Positions 25,123 through 30,718 of a stretch of 64,000 nt of DNA are shown in pieces. A model generated the notes under the pieces. The model did not search any database and was not told where the DNA came from. It saw only the letters and a program-made list of their open reading frames with translations. The stretch comes from Bacteroidales bacterium (GTDB lineage: Bacteria > Bacteroidota > Bacteroidia > Bacteroidales > P3), in assembly GCA_017960605.1 (NCBI GenBank), contig JAGCYV010000061.1, forward strand, positions 1 through 64,000. Reading direction: 5' to 3'. The stretch's first letter is position 1; the number at the start of each line of letters is the position of its first letter. A program made the translations under genes and the position numbers.

Positions 25123-25452
25123 GTTTTTCGGGAAGATTACCGTCGGATGCCAGTCCTTGGCCTCTTCAGGGGTCATCTGGGCGTAGGAGGCGATGATGAT
25201 CAGGTCGCCTACCTTCGCCTTGTGTGCGGCGGCGCCGTTGATGCCGATCACCCCGCTGCCGCGTTCGCCGCGGATGGCATAGGTGGCGAAGCGTTCCCCG
25301 TTTGTGATATTGTATATCTCCACCTTCTCGTTCTCGATGATGCCGGCGGCCTCCATCAGCGCCACGTCAATCGTGATGCTGCCGATATAGTCCAGGTCCG
25401 CCTCTGTCACCGTCACACGGTGTATCTTCGATTTCAATACTTCAATCAACAT
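25111..25452 (-). CDS. panD: Aspartate 1-decarboxylase proenzyme
   Basis: A 113-residue pyruvoyl enzyme making beta-alanine from aspartate for pantothenate and CoA. The self-cleavage site is the Gly-Ser in [10 protein letters not shown] (Gly24-Ser25), producing the pyruvoyl group; [18 protein letters not shown] and [14 protein letters not shown] follow. Length is normal. Its stop codon falls in the octad tract at 25051-25122, making the last residues NNRV, and its ATG directly abuts the heptad tract at 25452-25486. Confidence 0.96.
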   Translation of the reverse strand: MLIEVLKSKIHRVTVTEADLDYIGSITIDVALMEAAGIIENEKVEIYNITNGERFATYAIRGERGSGVIGINGAAAHKAKVGDLIIIASYAQMTPEEAKDWHPTVIFPKNNRV

Positions 25453-25486
25453 CTTTCAATTTTCAATTCTCAATTTTCAATTCAGA
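25452..25486. repeat. 7-bp tandem word tract (ATTnTCA) spanning the spacer upstream of panD
   Basis: Units TCTTTCA, ATTTTCA, ATTCTCA, ATTTTCA, ATTCAGA. On the minus strand the upstream gene's TGA is in the first unit and the panD ATG follows the last, so the intercistronic spacer consists of the repeat alone. Confidence 0.93.
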
Positions 25487-25967
25487 ACAGTATCCAATAC
25501 AGCAGCGCGCACACCAGCAGGGCATACAGCATGATGCGTCCCGCCGGCACAGGCTTCATGTAGTCTGGGTCCGTCACGTCGAACCGGCGCTTGATTCTCA
25601 TTCCGCGTTTCTTGAACTCCGCAATATGTTCGCCCGTACCGCTGTTTGTGGTCTCGCTGTCTATTTGACTCGTTGTCTCTCCGGAAAACCGCGGCTGGTA
25701 ATTCCATTTGGGCATCTCTCTCTTGCGGAAGGCGTCCTTCCAGGTCAGCCCCTTGTTCTTCTTCCCCTCGCGGTCCAGTTCACGCACCCTCCGCTCGAAA
25801 TACGCCAGATCGTCTGCGGTTGAAGTCTCGCTGTTTGTGGCGGCCTCCTCGGCGGCACGCTCGTCGGCGTACTTCTGCTTCAGCGCCTCCCAACGCTCCT
25901 TCTCGGGGTCGTAGAAACGGGGCTTGTAGTGGAATTGCCTCGGTCTGGGGGTATAAAACATCGGCAT
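25482..25967 (-). CDS. Conserved Bacteroidota membrane-anchored protein of unknown function
   Basis: A 161-residue protein: basic, aromatic N-terminus (MPMFYTPRPRQFHYKPRFYD), charged helical middle (residues about 20-90), and a single C-terminal membrane helix (GRIMLYALLVCALLYWILF), so a tail-anchored topology is likely. The N-terminal RQFHYKPRFYDPEKERW pattern is one I associate with a conserved uncharacterised Bacteroidota family. Residues about 103-117 (ETTSQIDSETTNSG) are encoded by octads at 25651-25682 and are probably an inserted linker. Function unknown. Confidence 0.82.
   Translation of the reverse strand: MPMFYTPRPRQFHYKPRFYDPEKERWEALKQKYADERAAEEAATNSETSTADDLAYFERRVRELDREGKKNKGLTWKDAFRKREMPKWNYQPRFSGETTSQIDSETTNSGTGEHIAEFKKRGMRIKRRFDVTDPDYMKPVPAGRIMLYALLVCALLYWILF
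25651..25682. repeat. 8-bp tandem word tract inside the tail-anchored protein gene
   Basis: Octads GTCTCGCT, GTCTATTT, GACTCGTT, GTCTCTCC encode an eight-residue-periodic linker (ETTSQIDS then ETT). Same word family as the signal-peptide tract at 12393-12424. Confidence 0.8.
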
Positions 25968-25998
25968 AGGCTTGTGGAATCAAGAATTAAAAAAATAA

Positions 25999-26026
25999 TT
26001 TCAACTTTCAACTTTCAATTTTCAAT
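25999..26026. repeat. 7-bp tandem word tract (TTTCAAn) at the 3' end of the cyclo-ligase gene
   Basis: Units TTTCAAC, TTTCAAC, TTTCAAT, TTTCAAT. The cyclo-ligase stop (26015-26017) lies inside; its last residues IEN are repeat-encoded, exactly as in the first chromate transporter gene. Confidence 0.92.
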
Positions 26027-26554
26027 TATTACCTTGTCCATCTTTACGTCGTGTTCCTCCACCGGAATCTCGTCCAGCATCTGGAAGTCGTAGGCCACGC
26101 CGATTTTCTTCGCGTTGGGGGTCGATTTCAGCAGGCGGTCGTAGAATCCGCGCCCGCGGCCCATGCGGTTGTTCCTCCGGTCGAAGGCCACGCCTGGCAC
26201 GATGATCAGCTCCACTTTCTCGAGCTCCTTGTACTCGGGTCCTGTGGGCTCTCCGATGCCGAACTGCTCGCCCGCCACCAGGCATTCAGGGCCTGTGTAT
26301 TGCCGCAGGCGCAGGTCGTCGCCATCCACGCACGGCAGCAGCAGCACCTTCTCGCGGTACCACCGCTCCACAAAGGCGTGCGTCTGCACCTCGTCGGCCA
26401 TCGACCAGTACAACAGCACCACCTTCGCCTCGCGAAACTCCGGCAGCCGCTCCACACGAGCCATGATGCCCTCGCTCCGCCGCAGTTTCTCCTCCGGCGA
26501 CAGCTGGCGCTTCAACTCGCGCATCCTCTTCCTGACCTCAGTCTTCTCCAACAT
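26015..26554 (-). CDS. 5-formyltetrahydrofolate cyclo-ligase
   Basis: A 179-residue cytoplasmic enzyme converting 5-formyl-THF to 5,10-methenyl-THF with ATP. Motifs: N-terminal VRKRMRELKRQLSPEE, central VLLYWSMADEVQT, IIVPGVAFDRRNNRMGRGRGFYDR (the family signature with the Gly-rich ATP-site loop) and C-terminal VPVEEHD-type segment (IPVEEHDVKMD). The stop codon is in a heptad tract. Downstream of DUF3127 across the 41-bp spacer holding a palindromic element. Confidence 0.94.
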   Translation of the reverse strand: MLEKTEVRKRMRELKRQLSPEEKLRRSEGIMARVERLPEFREAKVVLLYWSMADEVQTHAFVERWYREKVLLLPCVDGDDLRLRQYTGPECLVAGEQFGIGEPTGPEYKELEKVELIIVPGVAFDRRNNRMGRGRGFYDRLLKSTPNAKKIGVAYDFQMLDEIPVEEHDVKMDKVIIEN

Positions 26555-26563
26555 ATCAACTTA

Positions 26564-26592
26564 TCTGGTGTGCCGTCGGTTCGGCCGACAAC
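26564..26592. repeat. Dispersed palindromic element, copy 1
   Basis: On the minus strand it reads GTTGTCGGCCGA-ACCGACGGC-ACACCAGA and contains a GTCGGC-class inverted repeat. A second copy with two mismatches over 29 bp is at 46481-46509, also in a short spacer between two co-directional genes. Confidence 0.8.
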
Positions 26593-26595
26593 GAG

Positions 26596-27033
26596 TTAGA
26601 ATGGCAGATCATCCTCGCCGGCCGACTGCATCTGCGGCGACTGGGCAAAACCCTGTGCCGGCTGTGCTGCCGGTTGTGCCGCGGGCTGCTGACTGCCGGC
26701 GGCCGCCTGCTGACCGTTGCCGGCCCAGGCGTAACCCGTGGCGGCGGCGGGCATCTGGCCGGGGACGAACGGCTGGATGCGCGAGCAGCGCAGGTCTGTG
26801 TACCAGCGCTCGTTGAACTCGCGGCTCTCCGGCGTGAACGTCACCGTCACCATCGACTGCATCGGTATGTCGCGATACATCGCCACGCGCTCCTCGCCGA
26901 AAGCCGTAAAGGCCACCTTGCGGGGATAGTCGTCGCCCGTCTCAATCACAAAACCGCCGCGAACCCAATGTCCGCGCTGCGAATCGCCCTCTACATTGGG
27001 CAGAATCTGGATAAGTCTTCCCGTAATTTCCAT
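26596..27033 (-). CDS. DUF3127 protein, OB-fold-like with an SSB-type acidic tail
   Basis: A 145-residue cytoplasmic protein. Residues 1-90 are DUF3127 (MEITGRLIQILPNVEGDSQR, VAFTAFGEERVAMYRDIPM, VTVTFTPESREFNERWYTDL), whose strand pattern fits an OB fold. Residues about 95-135 are a low-complexity Gln/Ala/Pro linker, and the protein ends AGEDDLPF. This layout - OB fold, disordered linker, acidic DDLPF tip - copies single-stranded DNA-binding protein, whose DDIPF tip recruits repair and replication partners. DNA binding is inferred only. A strong promoter is at 27102-27133. Confidence 0.88.
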   Translation of the reverse strand: MEITGRLIQILPNVEGDSQRGHWVRGGFVIETGDDYPRKVAFTAFGEERVAMYRDIPMQSMVTVTFTPESREFNERWYTDLRCSRIQPFVPGQMPAAATGYAWAGNGQQAAAGSQQPAAQPAAQPAQGFAQSPQMQSAGEDDLPF

Positions 27034-27074
27034 TGTTGTCTATTTTGTTATTGTTAATAATCAATATATTACCA

Positions 27075-27091
27075 CGCTGCCCACGGCAGCG
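27075..27091. promoter_or_regulatory. Hairpin in the leader of the DUF3127 gene
   Basis: CGCTGCC-CAC-GGCAGCG forms a 7-bp GC-rich stem directly after the expected transcription start of the leftward DUF3127 message. It may stabilise or regulate the transcript. Confidence 0.4.
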
Positions 27092-27101
27092 TTCAATCGT
27101 A

Positions 27102-27133
27102 CAAAAATATATAATATTTTCTATATGGCCAAA
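27102..27133 (-). promoter_or_regulatory. Bacteroidota sigma-70 type promoter for the DUF3127 gene
   Basis: On the minus strand TTTG (27133-27130) and TATTTTTG (27109-27102) are separated by 20 bp, a full consensus match. Confidence 0.8.
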
Positions 27134-27156
27134 TATTTTTTTCAACAGCAATATAA

Positions 27157-27177
27157 GGCCTTTTTCGCCGAAAGGCC
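27157..27177. terminator. Hairpin downstream of the T9SS cargo gene
   Basis: GGCCTTT-TTCGCCG-AAAGGCC forms a 7-bp stem. It follows the stronger hairpin at 27209-27234 in the leftward direction; no clear T-run follows, so it is a weak terminator candidate. Confidence 0.4.
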
Positions 27178-27208
27178 CAAATCGTTCCCTTATGGTAGCA
27201 CAAGTAAG

Positions 27209-27234
27209 CCTATGGCGGCATTTGTCGCCATAGG
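27209..27234 (-). terminator. Probable terminator hairpin of the T9SS cargo gene
   Basis: CCTATGGCG-GCATTTGT-CGCCATAGG, a perfect 9-bp stem, begins 24 bases past the stop codon of the leftward gene ending at 27258. The T-run expected of an intrinsic terminator is weak. Confidence 0.55.
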
Positions 27235-27257
27235 ATTACATTCGTTCCCCTTTTGTG

Positions 27258-29270
27258 TCACCGTTGCAGGATGAGCGTGGAACGGTAGGCGTGCTTGTCG
27301 TCGGAGATCATCACCAGGACATAGGCGCCGTCGGGGCGGCCCGTGAGGTCGGCGGCGTAGCGGCCGTCGCCCATGGCGCTGAAGGGCAGCGGCTCCGCGA
27401 TGCCGTCCATCTCGGCCACGTAGAGCTCACGCAGCGGACGCCCGTTCATCACCACCGTGACGCGGCCCGACGTGGGATTGGGGTAGAGCACCCTCGTCCA
27501 TTCCTCCTGCACCACCTCGACCCTGATGGTCGTGTCCTCCGTCACCCTCCGCACATACGGCGTCATAAAAGCCGTATCCACATATTTGGCGATGCAGGCG
27601 AAATAGTCTCCTCTGGAGGGTACGTGGATATCCCCGAAAGTGGCATCGGAAGACAATTTGTTAATTAGATATAATGTGCTGTCACGCATTACCATTGGTC
27701 CGGGCTGATTGCCCATAGAATAGGATGCATAGTCAAATCCAGATATTAATTTCCCCCTGTAGTCAAAAATAGCCAATCCTATTCCGGGAACTTGCAAATT
27801 GGGTGTTTGAAAGGTTGCGTTTGGAAATTTAATTCGCCCATAATATATGTATTGCAGAAAGATTCGATTGTTTCTGCAAACAAATTGTTCAGGAGCCCCC
27901 AAATAGGTTTCGCTGTTGGATCGATTTGAGGTTGATAGTTGTCCATAATCACGTAAAGACATTTCGTCTTTATTCAGTATCAACACAAATGAGTTATGTC
28001 TCAATGATGTCACGCTGTCTGAAAGAACAAAAAATGAATGTGCAGAGCTGGTGTCTCCGACAGAATTTCTTTTTGCACTTCCTGTTACAAACATCAGATT
28101 GCTGTCACTATCAAAACCAAAATCATGAAAAAAATATGTTCCTCTATAACGTGAAGAATCAATAATACTATCTCTAAAACAGACTAATCGTTCCGGGTTA
28201 AAAAGGGAATCATACCGTATGATGAAAGATTTTACCGCATGGTGGTTCCTGTACATGGATATTCCCATGGTGTTAGCCGAATCAAAATAATTTGTTCCTC
28301 CTCTACTTACACCCTGTATATCACCCAATAAAATCAATCTGTTCATTTCATCTGTTTTCATGTGGGTATATGCTGAATAAAAAATACTATCATTTTGGTA
28401 AACAAAACGATTCACCAATAGAGTATCTAAATGAGGTGCAAATTTTAATAATTGAGAATTTGCATTCTTGGTACTGTCAATGGGAATGGTTCCTATCGGG
28501 CGACGGTCGCACCAAAACTTTACAGCACTGATGTCGCCGTCCCATAAAGTATAATATCGACCAGGTCCGCAAAGGGTTTTGTCGCTCATATAACGACAGA
28601 GATAGACGTTTCCTTCGTCGTCAATGTCAAACGAGGGATATGCGGGGATATTTGTACTGAGGAAATCGTTCGCGCCGCCGCTAACATAATACACATCCTC
28701 TCCGTAACGGTCCAAATAACTCATCTGCAAAAAATGCTGCTCCAGCACATTTCCGTCGAAGTCGAAGGTGATCAAGGCCAAACATCTGTAATCCACCCCC
28801 TCGGCACTCATCGGGTAGTCGGGTTTGGGGTCCCAGTTGGGTTCCACCAATGTGTCAAGGTAATAGAGATACCAATTGTAATCGGTAGCCAACGGCATGG
28901 TGACCAGGCAGGCAAATGCCGTGTCGCCCACCGCCTTGATGTCGTGTGGCTGGCTCAGGTAAGCGTTCCCGTGAATCACCTTCTTCCACACCATCTCGCC
29001 CTCGGGCGAAATCTTGGCAATCAACGTATTGACACCATTCTGCGCCCCGTTGTGCGGCGTGATGGGCATAATCAGTTCCCCGTTCTCCCACCGGCTTTCG
29101 AAGTTGAAAGAACCCAGGATGTAGAGGTTTCCCACGCTGTCCGTCACCGACCCCACGATGCAGACATGTTCCCCCGGCGCATACCCCCGCACCCACTCGA
29201 ACCGCCCTTGTCCCATGACGTTACCCAAAAACAGCAGCACCGAAACCAGGAATAACGCTATCTTCTTCAT
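27258..29270 (-). CDS. Large T9SS-secreted surface protein, beta-propeller-like
   Basis: A 670-residue exported protein with signal peptide (MKKIALFLVSVLLFLGNVMG). The body has repeated strand motifs such as VGSVTDSVGNLYILGSFN, AYPSFDIDDEGNVYLCRY and FDSDSNLMFVTGSA, suggesting a beta-propeller with SBBP-like blades. The last 90 residues (TRVLYPNPTSGRVTVV, LYVAEMDG, GAYVLVMISDD, YRSTLILQR) are a T9SS type A sorting domain. Ligand unknown. The middle third (about 27650-28720) is clearly more AT-rich than both ends, suggesting different ancestry or selection for the exposed region. A TACTTTTG -7 box is at 29310-29317. Confidence 0.88.
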   Translation of the reverse strand: MKKIALFLVSVLLFLGNVMGQGRFEWVRGYAPGEHVCIVGSVTDSVGNLYILGSFNFESRWENGELIMPITPHNGAQNGVNTLIAKISPEGEMVWKKVIHGNAYLSQPHDIKAVGDTAFACLVTMPLATDYNWYLYYLDTLVEPNWDPKPDYPMSAEGVDYRCLALITFDFDGNVLEQHFLQMSYLDRYGEDVYYVSGGANDFLSTNIPAYPSFDIDDEGNVYLCRYMSDKTLCGPGRYYTLWDGDISAVKFWCDRRPIGTIPIDSTKNANSQLLKFAPHLDTLLVNRFVYQNDSIFYSAYTHMKTDEMNRLILLGDIQGVSRGGTNYFDSANTMGISMYRNHHAVKSFIIRYDSLFNPERLVCFRDSIIDSSRYRGTYFFHDFGFDSDSNLMFVTGSAKRNSVGDTSSAHSFFVLSDSVTSLRHNSFVLILNKDEMSLRDYGQLSTSNRSNSETYLGAPEQFVCRNNRIFLQYIYYGRIKFPNATFQTPNLQVPGIGLAIFDYRGKLISGFDYASYSMGNQPGPMVMRDSTLYLINKLSSDATFGDIHVPSRGDYFACIAKYVDTAFMTPYVRRVTEDTTIRVEVVQEEWTRVLYPNPTSGRVTVVMNGRPLRELYVAEMDGIAEPLPFSAMGDGRYAADLTGRPDGAYVLVMISDDKHAYRSTLILQR

Positions 29271-29309
29271 ATTGTTATTTTTTTATATTTTCAATCCAGT
29301 TTCATTTTG

Positions 29310-29317
29310 CAAAAGTA
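29310..29317 (-). promoter_or_regulatory. Putative -7 box for the T9SS cargo gene
   Basis: The minus strand reads TACTTTTG (TAnnTTTG), 40 bp upstream of the start codon. No clear -33 TTTG is seen at the right spacing. Confidence 0.5.
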
Positions 29318-29320
29318 CTA

Positions 29321-29350
29321 AAAAAAAATCAACGCCTGTTGATTTTTTTT
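29321..29350. terminator. A/T-flanked inverted repeat
   Basis: A-run plus ATCAAC, loop GCCT, GTTGAT plus T-run form a symmetric hairpin able to act as an intrinsic terminator in either direction. Both flanking genes point away, so its role is unclear; it may insulate them. Confidence 0.5.
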
Positions 29351-29394
29351 AGTGACCTGTACTTAGTGACCAGTGACTTTCAATTCCTTTCACC
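29351..29394. repeat. Concatenated 7-bp word tracts
   Basis: In-phase heptads AGTGACC, TGTACTT, AGTGACC, AGTGACT change to TTCAATT and then CCTTTCA. Three word families found separately elsewhere are joined here end to end. Confidence 0.75.
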
Positions 29395-29450
29395 TTATCA
29401 ACCTATCAACATATCAACGTATCAACCTATCAACTTATCAACATATCAAC
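29395..29450. repeat. 8-bp tandem word tract (nTATCAAC), 7 units
   Basis: Seven perfect units of one variable base plus TATCAAC; the variable bases run T, C, A, G, C, T, A. The same word (as GTTGATAn) is at 38985-39024 inside a gene and at 43561-43600. Confidence 0.97.
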
Positions 29451-29462
29451 TTTTCTCCATTC

Positions 29463-29506
29463 CCTCCCGTTTGCCTAAAGTATGGTTCAAGTATGCCTAA
29501 AGACAT
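29463..29506. repeat. 11-bp tandem word tract
   Basis: Units CCTCCCGTTTG, CCTAAAGTATG, GTTCAAGTATG, CCTAAAGACAT, the same words as at 18700-18743 and, inverted, at 43469-43512. Confidence 0.88.
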
Positions 29507-29533
29507 TAAACACTAAACACTAAACACTACCCA
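29506..29533. repeat. 7-bp tandem word tract (CTAAACA)
   Basis: Units TTAAACA, CTAAACA, CTAAACA, CTACCCA join directly to the 11-bp tract. The same family is inside coding sequence at 36141-36175 and 61034-61068. Confidence 0.88.
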
Positions 29534-29536
29534 CTT

Positions 29537-29623
29537 TCCTAGGCAATGACCTAGTACTTTCTATATAGTCAATACTAGGTCAATACTAGGTCAATACTAG
29601 GTCATAACGGATTCAAGGCTTAG
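29537..29623 (-). repeat. Dispersed 11-bp-period element, copy E2
   Basis: Reverse-orientation copy: on the minus strand TCTAAGCCTTG-AATCCGTTAT, three GACCTAGTATT units, GACTATATAGA, then AAGTACTAGGTCA. It differs from E1 and E3 in the number and bases of the internal units. Confidence 0.9.
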
Positions 29624-29712
29624 AATCAGCGGGTTGCAAGGGGGTGGGGGAGAGGGGAGGGATATTTTGTCCCGGGGTCGCAATAAATATAAATGATTGT
29701 CGTTAATGAAAC

Positions 29713-30696
29713 GTGAATCGCATCGGACATATCCTGTTGGCGTTGCTGCTGCTCTGCGGAGGTTCTGTCATGGGGCAGAACAAGGCCCGCATGGCGGAGT
29801 ACCAGATGGGGCTGGCTCAGCTCTTCGGCCGCGTCAGCTCGGCGCCGACGGACAACGAGCGCTACCACGCCTCGGAGGAGGCCGTCTATCTGCTCGGCAA
29901 GGCGCTGGACGAGGAGGGGTCGGAACGGTGGCAGTGGGAGCTGCCGCGGTCGGTGTCGGTGCTCACCTCGCCCGACGGCAAGTTCAGGGTCTTTTCCTGG
30001 GCCGTGGTGCGTGACAACGGCGAGTATGAATGCTTCGGAGCCGTGCAGTTCTACAACGACCACGACGAGGAGTTCCAATACCAGATACTGCACGACAAGA
30101 GCGACGAGCTCATGAACCGCGAGGAGAGCCTCCTCTCGGCCGACAACTGGCTGGGGGCCATCTACCAGGAGTTGATACAGACCTCGGCCGGCGACCGCAC
30201 CTACTACACGCTGCTGGGCTGGACGGGAGTGGATTTCCTGACCGACCGCCGTGTGATAGAGCCCGTGACGCTGCGAGGAGGAGTGCCCCAGTTCGGAGCG
30301 CCGGTCTTCCGCCGCGAGCGCAACCTGCGCCGTCTGGTGTTGGAGTACCGCGAGGGGGCCGCCGTGCAGCTGGCCTACGAGGAGCAGACGGTGCAGCAGG
30401 TGACCCGCGAGCGGGTGAAGGTGTCGGGCACCAACCGCTACCGCACCGTCGAGAAGACCAAGGAGCACCGCGAGAAGATGATCATCTTCGACGAGGTGGA
30501 ACCCCAGGTGCCGGGCATGGAGGGCCTGTTCCAGTACTATGTGCCTTCGGGCGTGGAACTGGCCTATGTGTGGAACGACGGCAAATGGGAGCCGCGTTCC
30601 GGAGCCCAGGGTCGCCTGAAAGACAAGAAGTTGAACAAGAAGTTCGAGCCCCTGCCCAAAGAGCCGCCGGCATATAAGGTGAGAGGTGAAAGGTGA
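29713..30696 (+). CDS. Conserved exported protein of unknown function
   Basis: A 327-residue secreted or periplasmic protein: signal peptide NRIGHILLALLLLCGGSVMG, then a mainly beta, charged body (FRVFSWAVVRDNGEYECFGAVQF, YYTLLGWTGVDFLTDRRVIEPV). I do not recognise a named family, though similar lone proteins are common in Bacteroidales. The start is GTG at 29713; an ATGAAACG at 29706 is out of frame by one base. The C-terminal KVRGER and stop are encoded by the heptad tract at 30676-30703. dxs follows 22 bases later. Confidence 0.8.
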   Translation: MNRIGHILLALLLLCGGSVMGQNKARMAEYQMGLAQLFGRVSSAPTDNERYHASEEAVYLLGKALDEEGSERWQWELPRSVSVLTSPDGKFRVFSWAVVRDNGEYECFGAVQFYNDHDEEFQYQILHDKSDELMNREESLLSADNWLGAIYQELIQTSAGDRTYYTLLGWTGVDFLTDRRVIEPVTLRGGVPQFGAPVFRRERNLRRLVLEYREGAAVQLAYEEQTVQQVTRERVKVSGTNRYRTVEKTKEHREKMIIFDEVEPQVPGMEGLFQYYVPSGVELAYVWNDGKWEPRSGAQGRLKDKKLNKKFEPLPKEPPAYKVRGER

Positions 30697-30703
30697 GAGG
30701 TAA
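30676..30703. repeat. 7-bp tandem word tract (RAGGTGA) before dxs
   Basis: Units AAGGTGA, GAGGTGA, AAGGTGA, GAGGTAA encode the last residues and the stop (30694-30696) of the exported protein and form the purine-rich leader of dxs. Confidence 0.92.
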
Positions 30704-30718
30704 ATAAAAGAAAGCTGA

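Larger units (their letters stand above)
29271..29712. other. Divergent intergenic region packed with word tracts
   Basis: No gene is seen in these 442 bp. In order: the leader and -7 box of the leftward surface protein gene, an inverted repeat (29321-29350), heptads of three families (29351-29394), seven octads (29395-29450), an 11-bp tract (29463-29506), heptads (29506-29533), E element copy 2 (29537-29623), then a G-rich stretch and the start of the rightward gene. Confidence 0.85.

Noticed and set aside
27034..27257. Hairpin-rich gap considered as a small RNA or tRNA
   Set aside because: The hairpins do not form a cloverleaf; one is at a promoter leader and the others follow a gene end.
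29395..29450. Regularly spaced repeats considered as a CRISPR array
   Set aside because: Units are 8 bp with no spacers, and no cas gene is nearby.
29713..29760. Possible frameshift at the start of the exported protein (ATGAAACG at 29706 out of frame)
   Set aside because: The GTG start gives a normal signal peptide; a single alternative ATG is not enough to call a broken gene.
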